Shown one piece after another: positions 32,095 to 41,189 of a DNA stretch of 51,502 nucleotides. The notes beneath the pieces are model-generated. The model had not been told where the DNA came from. It did not search any database and worked only from the letters and a program-made list of their open reading frames with translations. The position numbers were made by a program, and so were the translations under genes. Within the stretch, counting starts at the first letter, position 1. Each line of letters begins with the position of its first letter. Source of the DNA: Prevotella sp. (lineage in GTDB: Bacteria > Bacteroidota > Bacteroidia > Bacteroidales > Bacteroidaceae); assembly GCA_017618275.1 (NCBI GenBank), contig JAFZUS010000204.1, positions 1 through 51,502 of the forward strand. The letters are read 5' to 3'.

Positions 32095-35000
32095 TTATTT
32101 CGCACGCTTGAAGACCTTCTCCTCGATGGTCTGGAAGATGACGAAGAGGCAGGGCACGATAAACAGCAGGGCGACGGTGCCGATGAGCATACCGCCGATG
32201 GTTCCCACGCCGAGCGAATGGTTGCCGTTGGCCCCTACCCCCGTGGCCAGTGCCAGGGGCAACAGGCCGAACACCATGGTCATCGAAGTCATCAGGATGG
32301 GGCGCAGACGCACGGCGGCGGCATCGAGGGCGGCGGCCACGATGCCCATGCCCTGACGGCGGCGGGCCGAGGCATACTCGGTCAGCAGGATGGCCGTCTT
32401 CGACAGCAGACCGATCAGCATGATCAGTCCCGTCTGCATGTAGATATTGTTCTCCAGTCCCCAGAGATGGGCGAAGATGAACGAGCCCGCCAGACCGAAG
32501 GGCACGCTCAGGATGACGGCCAGCGGTATGAAGATGCTCTCGTAGAGGGCGCACAGGATCAGGTAGATGAAGATGATGCAGATGACGAACACCAGCGTGG
32601 TGGTGTTCTGCGAAGAGGCCTCCTCGCGGGTCATGCCGCCAAACTCGTAGCCGTAGCCCTCGGGCAGTTGCTCCGCCGCCACCTCGCGGATGGCCTGTAT
32701 GGCCTGGCCGCTGCTGTAGCCGTCGGCCGCCGTACCGCTGACGGAGATGGAGGGGAAGAGGTTGAAGCGCGAGAGGGTCTCGCTGCCGTAGATGCGCGTC
32801 AGCGTGAGATACTGGCCGATGGGCGACATCTCGCCCTTGTTGGTCCTGACGAAGATATTGTTGAGCGACTCGGTATCGAGCCTGTATTCGGGCGAGGCCT
32901 GCACCATGACGCGGTAGAGTTTGGTGAAGCGCACGAAGTTGGAGGCATACGAGCCGCCGACATAGCCGCCCAGGGCCGCCAGCACGTCGCTGGGCGATAC
33001 GCCGCGCCGCTTGCAGAGGGCGGCATCCACCTCGATGCGGTACTGCGGGTACTTCAGCGAGAAGTTGGTGAAGGCACGGCTGATCTCGGGGCGCTCGTTG
33101 AGGGCCGCGATGAGGCGGTTGGTCTGCGCCAGCAGGTCGTTGATGGTGCCGCCGTGCTTGTCCTGGATGTGGAGTTCGAAGCCGTTCAGACGGCCGAAGC
33201 CCGGCAGCATGTTCTGCGTGTTGACCTGTATCTTGGCGTTCGCGATGTCGGCGGTGCGGCGGTAGATCTCGTCGACGATGCTCTGCACGTCGTCGCCCTT
33301 GCCCTTGCGCTCGTCCCATTTCTTCAGTTTCAGCGTGAAGTTACCGTTCGACGACGACTGCTCGAAGTTGTTCGAGTTGCCGGCGATGAGCGAATAGATG
33401 CGCAACTGGGGCAGGTCTTTTATGCGATCCTCCACCTCTTTTAGTATCTGATACGTCTGCTGGAGGCTGCTGCCCGGCGAGGCCTGCACATTGATGAACA
33501 CCGTGCCCATATCCTCGTTGGGCACCAGGCCGGTCTTGGTGGTATGCATCATCCAGCCGAGGCCCGCGATAGCCACCACGACGAGAACGGCGGCAAGGGT
33601 CTTACGGCGGATAAATCCCGTGACGGCACCTTTGTAGTGGTTGGAGAGCGTGTGCAGAATGCCCCTTTGGCGGAAGCCGTTTCCCCGATTAACGGGGACA
33701 CTCCGCATGATGAGTGCGCAGAGCGCCGGCGAGAGGGTCAGCGCGTTGAAGAGTGAGATGGCCACGGCGATAGCCATCGTGAGTCCGAACTGCGTATAAA
33801 AGGTTCCCGTGACGCCACTGATGAAACAGACCGGCACAAAGACGGCCATAAACACCAGCGTCGTGGTGACGAGCGCCGAGGTGATGCCGTGCATGGCATC
33901 GATGGTAGCGGTATGGGCGTCGGCGCCGGTCTCGTCGAGTTTCGCCTGCACCGCCTCCACCACGACGATGGCATCATCCACCACCGTGCCTATCACCAGC
34001 ACCAGGGCGAAGAGCGTCAGCATGTTCAGCGAGAAACCGATGGCGTAGATGACGGCCAGCGTGGCAATCAGCGACACGACGATGGCGATGGCGGGGATAA
34101 TCGTTGCCCGCCAACTCTGCAGGAAGACGAACACGACGAGGATCACCAGCAACAGGGCCTCGAGAAGCGTCTCCAGCACGCTGGCTATCGACGCATCGAG
34201 GAAGTCCTTCTTCGACTCAATGTCCTCGATGACGATGCCCGGCGGCAGCGACTGGCGGATGTCGTCCACCTCGCGGTCGATCTGCTTGATGATCTCGTTG
34301 GCATTGGAACCGGCCACCTGGTTGATGGAGATGTTCACACCCGGACTGCCGTTGGTCTCGCCGATGATATTGTAGTTCTGTGAGCCCAGTTCCACGCGGG
34401 CGATATCGCCGATGCGCAGCACGTCGCCGTCGGGCAGCGAACGGATGACGAGGTTCTCGTACTCCTGCTCTTCCTCGTAGCGTCCACGATACTTCAGCAC
34501 ATACTGGAAGGTGTTCTGGCTCTCGGCACCCAGCGTACCTGTGGCCACCTCGACATTCTGCTCGTTAAGCACCTGGGTGACGTCGGAGGGCACAAGGCCG
34601 TAGCGCGCCATCTTCAGCGGGTCGAGCCAGATGCGCATCGAGTAGTCGGCACCCATCACGTTCACCTCGCCCACACCAGGGATACGGCTCAGTCGCGGCT
34701 CGATATTGATCTTCGTATAGTTGGCCAGGAAGGCACGGTCGAAGGTCGAGTCGGGACTGTAGACGGCAATCTGCTTGATGTTCGACGTCTGACGCTTTCT
34801 GACGGTCAGACCGCTCTTCACCACATCGCTCGGCAGGCGGCCCTGCACGGCGGCGGCACGGTTCTGCACGTTGACCATCGCCATGTCGGGGTCGGTGCCC
34901 TGACGGAAGAAGATACCGATGCTGGCAGTACCGTTGTTCGAGGCCGACGAGGTCATATACATCATGCCCTCCACACCGTTGATGGCTTCCTCCAACGGCA

Positions 35001-35190
35001 CCACGACACTCTTCTGCACCGTCTCGGCATTGGCACCGGTATAACTGGCCATGATACGGACGGTGGGCGGTGCGATCTCAGGGAACTGCTCCAGGGCGAG
35101 ACGACTCAGTCCGATGATGCCCACCAGCACCATCAGCACGGAAATCACGCCAGCCAATATCGGCCGGTCTATAAAAGTCTTGACATTCAC
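32095..35190 (-). CDS. RND efflux transporter, AcrB/HAE1 type
   Basis: 1031 residues, normal for AcrB. N-terminal helix MNVKTFIDRP, porter domain motifs, GNGFRQRG loop, and the second half with FGLAGSFIFAHLWG are standard. The transmembrane helix 4 proton-relay region shows VVDDAIVVVE with the paired aspartates. It would export drugs, bile acids or dyes by proton antiport with the adaptor upstream. The start is a GTG (35190) formed by the end of a five-copy 8-nt tandem repeat. The 3' half (about 32100-33350) is visibly richer in G+C than its neighbours. No outer-membrane TolC-type gene is present in the window. Confidence 0.95.
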   Translation of the reverse strand: MNVKTFIDRPILAGVISVLMVLVGIIGLSRLALEQFPEIAPPTVRIMASYTGANAETVQKSVVVPLEEAINGVEGMMYMTSSASNNGTASIGIFFRQGTDPDMAMVNVQNRAAAVQGRLPSDVVKSGLTVRKRQTSNIKQIAVYSPDSTFDRAFLANYTKINIEPRLSRIPGVGEVNVMGADYSMRIWLDPLKMARYGLVPSDVTQVLNEQNVEVATGTLGAESQNTFQYVLKYRGRYEEEQEYENLVIRSLPDGDVLRIGDIARVELGSQNYNIIGETNGSPGVNISINQVAGSNANEIIKQIDREVDDIRQSLPPGIVIEDIESKKDFLDASIASVLETLLEALLLVILVVFVFLQSWRATIIPAIAIVVSLIATLAVIYAIGFSLNMLTLFALVLVIGTVVDDAIVVVEAVQAKLDETGADAHTATIDAMHGITSALVTTTLVFMAVFVPVCFISGVTGTFYTQFGLTMAIAVAISLFNALTLSPALCALIMRSVPVNRGNGFRQRGILHTLSNHYKGAVTGFIRRKTLAAVLVVVAIAGLGWMMHTTKTGLVPNEDMGTVFINVQASPGSSLQQTYQILKEVEDRIKDLPQLRIYSLIAGNSNNFEQSSSNGNFTLKLKKWDERKGKGDDVQSIVDEIYRRTADIANAKIQVNTQNMLPGFGRLNGFELHIQDKHGGTINDLLAQTNRLIAALNERPEISRAFTNFSLKYPQYRIEVDAALCKRRGVSPSDVLAALGGYVGGSYASNFVRFTKLYRVMVQASPEYRLDTESLNNIFVRTNKGEMSPIGQYLTLTRIYGSETLSRFNLFPSISVSGTAADGYSSGQAIQAIREVAAEQLPEGYGYEFGGMTREEASSQNTTTLVFVICIIFIYLILCALYESIFIPLAVILSVPFGLAGSFIFAHLWGLENNIYMQTGLIMLIGLLSKTAILLTEYASARRRQGMGIVAAALDAAAVRLRPILMTSMTMVFGLLPLALATGVGANGNHSLGVGTIGGMLIGTVALLFIVPCLFVIFQTIEEKVFKRAK

Positions 35191-35230
35191 CTTCTCACCT
35201 TCTCACTTTCTCACCTTCTCACCTTCTCAC
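35191..35230. repeat. 8-nt tandem repeat (GTGAGAAG x5) before a GTG start
   Basis: Plus-strand units: CTTCTCAC at 35191, 35199, 35215, 35223 and TTTCTCAC at 35207. On the coding strand these are GTGAGAAG repeats that encode the last residues and TGA stop of the adaptor gene (35219-35221) and run up to the GTG start of the RND gene (35188-35190). Confidence 0.9.
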
Positions 35231-36319
35231 CTCTATCCCTTCCTTCAGCAGTCCGGCACCCTCGGCGATGATGGTATCGCCCTCGTTGAGTCCTTCCTCC
35301 ACAATATACTCCTGTCCGTTGTGCTGCGGGAACAACTTGACGGGCGTAGCCTTCGTCTTGCCATCCACCACACGGTAGACGAACGTACGGTTCTGCAATT
35401 CATAGGTAGCCTCCTGCGGTACGACGAAGCACTGCGACTGTTGTGTCGGCACAAGGATGGCCGCGCTGCCGCCGTCGCGCAACAGATGTTCCGGATTGGG
35501 GAAGACGGCCCTCAGGGCGACGGCTCCCGTAGAAGCATCCACCGTTCCGCTCACGGCATCGATACGTCCCTCATGACCATAGTCGGCACCACTCGCCAGA
35601 CGGAGTTTCACCGAAGGGGACTGACGGATAAAGTCGGCATTCGAGCCGTAGCGCCCGATAAGGTCGATGGCAAACTTCTCCGTGACGGAGAAGTAGGCAT
35701 ACATCTCTCTGTCGTCGGCAACCGTGACCAGAGGCTCACTGATGCCGCTGCTCACAAGGGCTCCCACATGCCAGGGAATCATCGAGGCCACACCGTCGAC
35801 GGGACTCTTCACCTCCGTACACGACAGTTGCCAACGGGCATTCTTCTCCTGCGCCTTGGCCTGTGCCAGCGCCGCCTCTGCTTCGAGCAGTGCATGACGC
35901 GTGGTCTCCAGACTGAACTCACTTACCACACTGCCCTGCCTCAGTTGCTGCTCACTGTTGTAGTTCATCTGCGCCGTAGCCAGTTTGGCCTCCGCACTCT
36001 TGCGGTTGGCAACAGCCACTTCCAATGCGGCCTGATAGGGTGTCTGGTCGATGATGAACAATGTTTGTCCCCGCTTGACGGCCTTACCCTCACCCGTGCA
36101 GATACGGGTGATGTTGCCTGTCACCTGGGGACGCACCTCCACAATCTGTCGTCCTGTGAGCCGGGCACTGTACTCTCTGGTGAGCGTCATATCCTTCCGA
36201 CTCACCACCATCGTCTTGTACTGCGCCGCATCGTGCGCTTTTTTCTTCTCACCGCCGCAACCGGCAGTGAGAAGAAAAACCAAAGCAATACCGAAATAGT
36301 AAGTATAGTTAATTTTCAT
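35219..36319 (-). CDS. RND efflux periplasmic adaptor lipoprotein, AcrA type
   Basis: 366 residues with a lipoprotein signal (FLLTAGC, Cys ~21). Barrel-sandwich halves flank a helical hairpin (~95-165: AEAKLATAQMNYNSEQQLRQ onward). The beta-barrel and membrane-proximal domains follow, ending GAGLLKEGIEVRR. It bridges the inner-membrane pump to an outer-membrane channel. The gene starts only 17 bp after the stop of the GH57 gene, so it is probably read through from the alpha-glucan cluster. Its last codons lie in the 8-nt tandem repeat. Confidence 0.94.
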   Translation of the reverse strand: MKINYTYYFGIALVFLLTAGCGGEKKKAHDAAQYKTMVVSRKDMTLTREYSARLTGRQIVEVRPQVTGNITRICTGEGKAVKRGQTLFIIDQTPYQAALEVAVANRKSAEAKLATAQMNYNSEQQLRQGSVVSEFSLETTRHALLEAEAALAQAKAQEKNARWQLSCTEVKSPVDGVASMIPWHVGALVSSGISEPLVTVADDREMYAYFSVTEKFAIDLIGRYGSNADFIRQSPSVKLRLASGADYGHEGRIDAVSGTVDASTGAVALRAVFPNPEHLLRDGGSAAILVPTQQSQCFVVPQEATYELQNRTFVYRVVDGKTKATPVKLFPQHNGQEYIVEEGLNEGDTIIAEGAGLLKEGIEVRR

Positions 36320-36336
36320 GATGATCTCTTCTGGGC

Positions 36337-37710
36337 TTACTTAGCCGCAGGCTCTGAAGGGGTCTTAGTCTTTTTCTTTGCAGCCTTGGGCTTGTCGGCC
36401 TTGGGCTTCGCGGCCTCGAGTTTCTCCAACTTAGACTTCAGACGGATAATCTCCTTGTCCTTCATCTCAATCTCGTCACCCTGGTTCTTGATGGTGGTGA
36501 GCAGGCCCTCCAACTCGTCGTTGTCGATATCGAGCGGATAGAGGGCATTCACCCTGTTGATGAAGTCGCCGAGGATGTTCATGTAGTTGGTGAAGGCATC
36601 AAACGGCCCGCTGTAGATTCCACGGTCCAGTCCTACGTTCGAGGGCTTGGTGGTCATGAAACGGAAATTATTGGAAGCCTGCAGATAGTCCCAGTCCTGA
36701 TTGATGCGCGGGTCGTTGGCGATGCGCAGACGGTCGGCCACACTATAGAGTTTGTTGAAGGCCTCACGCTGCATGGCGTTACCGAGCCAGCAACTCACAT
36801 CGCGCTCCTCATCCACCCACGACAGGGTGTCGGGCACGTCAATCTGACCAACGCTCTTGCAGGCCTTGCAGATCTCCGTCGGCGTAGAGAAGGTGATGCC
36901 TTTTTCCTTGGCACAGGCGGGCAGTGCATGGATGAAGTCGAGGATGTTCGACGACAATGGCTGGGCGATACCCAGAGCCGAGAGTTCCATGAAGATATTG
37001 ATGATCTGCTCCTCTTCCGGCAGACGGGCAATACGGTCGATATAAGCATCGGCAAAGAGGGGATAGCCGTCCCACTCGGAGTTGTTGAAGCGCAGCGAGA
37101 TATCATCCGACAACTCCACGTCGCGGAGCAACAGTTTCAGATTCGGGGCGATATTGCAGTTATAGACATAATGCGGACTCTTCCAGCCCAGCACGTGCTT
37201 GGCACCTTCCGTCAACATGCCCTTGAAGCCCATGGCGGCAATCTGGGCACCGATGTCGTCACTGTAGATCAGCGACGAGTTGCGGGCTACGGTGGGTTTC
37301 TTACCGAAGAGTTCCTCAATCTTCGCAGCCTGTTTCTTCACGTCGAGGGCGAAGGTCTCCTCATTGGCCAATGACGACAGACCGTGGCTGTAGGGCTCTG
37401 CGAGGAACTCCACGCAACCGGTCTCATTCATCTGCTGCAGTTTCTCAAGCACCTGCGGGGCATGCATCTCCAACTGCTCGATACCCGTACCCGACAGCGA
37501 GAAGGCCACCTTGAAATACTTGCCATTCTCCTTGATCATGTCGTGCAGGGTGTTCAGTGCCGGCATATAACTGCGCTCGGCAATGTCGGTGATGCTACGC
37601 TCGTTCTCGTAGTCATCGTAGTAATAATGGTCGGTACCGATATCGAAGAAACGGTAGCGCTTCAGATGAATAATCTGATGTATCTCGAAATAAAGACAGA
37701 TAGTTTTCAT
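36337..37710 (-). CDS. glycoside hydrolase family 57 alpha-amylase-like enzyme
   Basis: 457 residues. N-terminal MKTICLYFEIHQ corresponds to the GH57 catalytic barrel start. VEFLAEPYSHGLSSL and the later LIYSDDIGAQIAAMGF are motif regions of bacterial GH57 alpha-amylases. After ~400 residues comes a coiled coil (EIEMKDKEIIRLKSKLEKL) and a Lys/Ala/Pro-rich tail (~430-457), unusual for the family. No signal peptide, so it acts in the cytoplasm on glycogen or maltodextrin. It is third in the gene order debranching enzyme, glycosyltransferase, GH57. A large inverted repeat lies between it and the glycosyltransferase gene. Confidence 0.9.
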   Translation of the reverse strand: MKTICLYFEIHQIIHLKRYRFFDIGTDHYYYDDYENERSITDIAERSYMPALNTLHDMIKENGKYFKVAFSLSGTGIEQLEMHAPQVLEKLQQMNETGCVEFLAEPYSHGLSSLANEETFALDVKKQAAKIEELFGKKPTVARNSSLIYSDDIGAQIAAMGFKGMLTEGAKHVLGWKSPHYVYNCNIAPNLKLLLRDVELSDDISLRFNNSEWDGYPLFADAYIDRIARLPEEEQIINIFMELSALGIAQPLSSNILDFIHALPACAKEKGITFSTPTEICKACKSVGQIDVPDTLSWVDEERDVSCWLGNAMQREAFNKLYSVADRLRIANDPRINQDWDYLQASNNFRFMTTKPSNVGLDRGIYSGPFDAFTNYMNILGDFINRVNALYPLDIDNDELEGLLTTIKNQGDEIEMKDKEIIRLKSKLEKLEAAKPKADKPKAAKKKTKTPSEPAAK

Positions 37711-37730
37711 ATTTCTTTTGTCTTATTACC

Positions 37731-37846
37731 AGCCCCCTAAGTTAGGGGGTTGGGGGTCTGAACGACCGCTTTGTTGTTAATAATCTTATTACCTATTAGG
37801 GAGTCTTACACTTGTTCAGACCCCCATCCCCCTAACTTAGGGGGCT
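37731..37846. repeat. 116-bp region bounded by 33-bp inverted repeats
   Basis: Left arm 37731-37763 and right arm 37814-37846 are reverse complements except at one position, with 50 bp between. Each arm contains CCCCCTAAGTTAGGGGG-type palindromes and GGGGGTCTGAAC. The right arm runs 2 bp into the stop codon of the glycosyltransferase gene. Confidence 0.9.
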
Positions 37847-39116
37847 AAGTTTCCCATCCGAGGGTGCGGCGATAGAGTGTGCGGATCCAGGTGCCCACCT
37901 TCTCCCAAGTGATCTGATCCACCTCGCGCTTGCCCTCCTCCTTCAGATACTGGAAGAGCGAGTCGTTATGGCAGATGGAGTAGATGGCATCGGCGAGTGC
38001 GTGGATGTCCCAGTAGTCAACCTTGATACAGTTGTCGAGAATCTCAGCACAGCCACTCTGCTTCGAGATGATCGAAGGCGTACCGCACTGCATGGCCTCC
38101 AGCGGAGAGATACCGAACGGCTCACTCACGGAGGGCATCACATATACATCAGATGCTTTCAGACATTCATAGACCTGCTTTCCGCGCATAAAGCCGGGGA
38201 AGTGGAAACGGTCTGCGATGCCTCGCTCGGCAGCCAGGTGAATCATCGCATCCATCATATCGCCCGAGCCTGCCATACAGAAACGCACGTTGCGGGTACG
38301 GTGGAGCACCATCGTAGCGGCCTCAACGAAATATTCCGGTCCCTTCTGCATCGTGATACGGCCCAGGAACGTCACCACCTTCTCCTTGCCCGTATGGTCG
38401 GGACGCGGGATATCTTGATACTCCTGCGGCAGGGGATAGACGGCATTATGCACCGTAAAGCACTTACGCGGATCCTGATGATACTGGTTGATGACCGTCT
38501 GACGCGTCAGTTCTGACACGCACATGATACAGTCGGCCCAGTCCATACCGTTCTTCTCAATCGAATACACCGTGGGGTTCACCTTACCGCGACTACGGTC
38601 GAAGTCGGTCGCATGCACATGGATACAGAGCGGTTTGCCACTGACCTGCTTGGCGTGGATGCCGGCAGGGAAGGTCAGCCAGTCGTGGGCGTGGATGATG
38701 TCAAACTCTTCGGCACGTGCCACCTGACCGGCGATAATCGAGTAGTTGTTGATCTCCTCGTGCAGGTTGCCCGGATAACCACCGGCAAACTCCATCGCAC
38801 CGAGATCGTTCACATTCATATAGTTGAAGTCGGCATAGATATGATCACGGAGCCTGAAATAGTAGTCAGGATCCATGATATTGCCCACGCGGTTCTTCAC
38901 ATAGTCGTAGTCGACGTCGCGCCAGGCGATAGGCACCGCATTCATAGCCACGATGCGACACGCATGCTGGCTCTCGTCGCCGAACGGATGCGGCAGACAG
39001 AGCGTGATATCCATATCACCCTGGGCCTTCAGACCCTCAGAGATGCCATAGTTAGCGGTAGCAAGTCCACCGAACACATGAGGAGGATACTCCCATCCAA
39101 ACATTAATACTTTCAT
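37845..39116 (-). CDS. GT-B glycosyltransferase, glycogen-synthase-like
   Basis: 423 residues. The N-terminus (MKVLMFGWEYPPHVFGGLATA) is the nucleotide-sugar-enzyme pattern of starch/glycogen synthases. The C-terminal half has VVTFLGRITMQKGPEYF and the GT4/GT5 signature PSVSEPFGISPLEAMQCGTP with the two catalytic-site glutamates. Between a debranching enzyme and a GH57 amylase, it most likely extends glycogen, though a related alpha-glucan transferase is possible. It starts 12 bp after the debranching gene. Confidence 0.9.
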   Translation of the reverse strand: MKVLMFGWEYPPHVFGGLATANYGISEGLKAQGDMDITLCLPHPFGDESQHACRIVAMNAVPIAWRDVDYDYVKNRVGNIMDPDYYFRLRDHIYADFNYMNVNDLGAMEFAGGYPGNLHEEINNYSIIAGQVARAEEFDIIHAHDWLTFPAGIHAKQVSGKPLCIHVHATDFDRSRGKVNPTVYSIEKNGMDWADCIMCVSELTRQTVINQYHQDPRKCFTVHNAVYPLPQEYQDIPRPDHTGKEKVVTFLGRITMQKGPEYFVEAATMVLHRTRNVRFCMAGSGDMMDAMIHLAAERGIADRFHFPGFMRGKQVYECLKASDVYVMPSVSEPFGISPLEAMQCGTPSIISKQSGCAEILDNCIKVDYWDIHALADAIYSICHNDSLFQYLKEEGKREVDQITWEKVGTWIRTLYRRTLGWET

Positions 39117-39128
39117 AGTCGTCCCTCC

Positions 39129-41078
39129 TTATTTTTGATATGAATACTTATCCATGAGTTTCAGTGTGCGCAGAATCTCTGCCACATTCATGGCAAACGA
39201 CATGGCACCGCGCCCGTGGAACGGCGGGTTGCCGTCGAACAGTTCAGAGATGGTGCCGAGGGCATGATAGTCCATTTCGTCCTCGTAGCCCACAAGTTGT
39301 CGCTCGATGAAACTCAGACGACTGCGCTTGTAGAGTTTCAGACAAGCCTCCATGTAGAAGCCACCCAGCCAAGGCCAGGCCGTTCCCTGATGGTAGGCAT
39401 AGTCGCGCTGCGTCTGCGGACCCACATAGATGGGATTGTAGCCCCCACTCTTTGGCGAGAGGCTGCGAAGACCCTTCGGTGTCAGCAGTTCGCGGGTGCA
39501 GATATCCACCACACTCTTCATCTGGTCCTGACTCAGCGGCGAGTAGTCGAGCGCCACAGCGAAGATCATGTTCGGACGCACGCTCCAGTCCATCATGTTG
39601 CCATCCACATAGTCGAGCAGATAGCCGTATTCGTTGACGAAGGTCTCCACGAATGAAGCCTTCACCTTGGCAGCCAATGCTTCCAGATGTGTAGCAGACT
39701 TGGAATCCTTCTGTTCGGTAGCCATCGCTGCGCAGAACTGCAGGGCGTTGTACCAGAGAGCGTTGAACTCCACGATATAACCCGAACGTGGCACCACCGG
39801 CTTACCATTGGCGGTGGAGTTCATCCACGTCACGGCACGGTCGCGACCGTTCGAATAGAGCAGGCCGTTCTCGTCGAGACGCAGGTTCGGATGTCCACCC
39901 TTCTCTATATACTTGATGATGTCTTTGACCAGTTTACCGTATTTCTTGTAGCCAGCCTCGATACCAACCTCCTTCACGTACTGCTGGACGGCCCAGATAG
40001 CCCACAGGGGTACGTCAGGCTGTTCGATTTCGTAAATCTTTGCCGACAGCGGTTTCTCGTCCATAAACTCACGGAGTGCCTTTTCTGCGGTCTTCATCAC
40101 GAACTCGAAATAGTCAACCTCACCGATGGCCAGTGTCAGACCCGGCAGGGCGATAAAAGTATCACGGGCACGTACCTTAAACCAAGGATAGCCTGCCAAC
40201 AGATAGCGGTCGTCGTTCTTCTCGCGCTTATGGAACTGGTGGGCAGCCGTTACCAGACAATGATAGAAATTATCGCGCGGCACGCGGTCGTCTACCTCCT
40301 CGTCGAAGAGTTTCTTCAACTGCGAAGTCTTGCTCTGCGAGGTAGAGGCAGCGAAGATGATGCTCTCGCCCTTCTTGATGGGCATCTCGAAATAGCCAGG
40401 CACATAGAGGTCCTCGTTCGAGGCATAGCCACGCTCCTGCTCCTTCGGATACTCAATGCCTCGATACCAATCGGGCTGGAAAATAAACTCGTTCTTCTTC
40501 GAGAACTGCATATACAAATCGGGATAGCCGGCATACATACAGGTCTTGATACCATTGTCCACCTCCTTGTACTCACGGCTGGCTGTCATGTTCTCGTGTG
40601 TGAACTGACGCACGCTGCGGAAAGCCAGGAACGGGCGGAAGCGCAGGGTCGTGGCAGAATGGGCATCCACCAGCGTATAACGGATGAGGATGCGGTCCTC
40701 ATAATGCTGGAAGATCACCTCCTTCTTCAGGATCACGCCGCCCACACGGTAGGTGGTCGTCGGAACCTTGGTGGCATCAAACTCTCGGATGTACTTGTGT
40801 CCGTTAGGACTGAAATTGTTGCCCTGATACTTGTGCAGACCCAGGTTGAATTCCGCCCCGTGCTGGATGACCGTACAATCCAACGACGACAGGAGCACAT
40901 GGTTCTCATCGTCGAGTTCTGGTACAGGAACAACCAGCAGACCGTGGTATTTGCGCGTATTGCAGTCTACCAACGTAGAACTGCTATAGGCACCCGAACG
41001 GTTGGTTCTGAGAAATTCGCGACGGAGACTCTCCTGCAGGTTCGTCATCACGGCTTTTTCTAATCGTAAATAACTCAT
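39129..41078 (-). CDS. glycogen debranching enzyme (amylo-alpha-1,6-glucosidase)
   Basis: 649 residues. The N-terminal ~270 residues are the bacterial debranching-type beta domain (LVDCNTRKYHGLLVVPVP). The catalytic (alpha/alpha)6 barrel follows with YPWFKVRARDTFIALPGL, NSTANGKPVVPRSGYIVEFNALWYN and YHQGTAWPWLGGFY, typical of GH133. It removes alpha-1,6 branch stubs from glycogen in the cytoplasm. First gene of the alpha-glucan/efflux transcription unit, with its own full promoter at 41131-41161. Confidence 0.93.
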   Translation of the reverse strand: MSYLRLEKAVMTNLQESLRREFLRTNRSGAYSSSTLVDCNTRKYHGLLVVPVPELDDENHVLLSSLDCTVIQHGAEFNLGLHKYQGNNFSPNGHKYIREFDATKVPTTTYRVGGVILKKEVIFQHYEDRILIRYTLVDAHSATTLRFRPFLAFRSVRQFTHENMTASREYKEVDNGIKTCMYAGYPDLYMQFSKKNEFIFQPDWYRGIEYPKEQERGYASNEDLYVPGYFEMPIKKGESIIFAASTSQSKTSQLKKLFDEEVDDRVPRDNFYHCLVTAAHQFHKREKNDDRYLLAGYPWFKVRARDTFIALPGLTLAIGEVDYFEFVMKTAEKALREFMDEKPLSAKIYEIEQPDVPLWAIWAVQQYVKEVGIEAGYKKYGKLVKDIIKYIEKGGHPNLRLDENGLLYSNGRDRAVTWMNSTANGKPVVPRSGYIVEFNALWYNALQFCAAMATEQKDSKSATHLEALAAKVKASFVETFVNEYGYLLDYVDGNMMDWSVRPNMIFAVALDYSPLSQDQMKSVVDICTRELLTPKGLRSLSPKSGGYNPIYVGPQTQRDYAYHQGTAWPWLGGFYMEACLKLYKRSRLSFIERQLVGYEDEMDYHALGTISELFDGNPPFHGRGAMSFAMNVAEILRTLKLMDKYSYQK

Positions 41079-41130
41079 AGTTCCTTAATAGGTTTTTATT
41101 CTAATTCTTATCGTTTTTAGTTTGAATTTT

Positions 41131-41161
41131 CAAAAGTACTCAATTTTCGCCAAATGGCAAA
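41131..41161 (-). promoter_or_regulatory. promoter of the alpha-glucan cluster
   Basis: On the minus strand TTTG (41158-41161) and TACTTTTG (41131-41138) are 19 bp apart. The leader to the ATG at 41078 is about 50 nt. It is the only promoter I see for the five genes down to 32095. Confidence 0.85.
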
Positions 41162-41189
41162 GGAATCGTCATTATTTAACATATTTTAT

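Noticed and set aside
32069-33444. Long open frames in other frames of the RND gene (416 codons minus, 408 codons plus)
   Set aside because: They arise from the G+C-rich 3' half of the pump gene, have low-complexity translations, and the RND frame is a full-length match.
35051-36541. 496-codon plus-strand ORF
   Set aside because: It spans the antisense of the RND start, the adaptor and the GH57 end; no plausible domain.
39687-41063. 458-codon plus-strand ORF
   Set aside because: Antisense shadow of the debranching enzyme gene; no signal, domain or promoter of its own.
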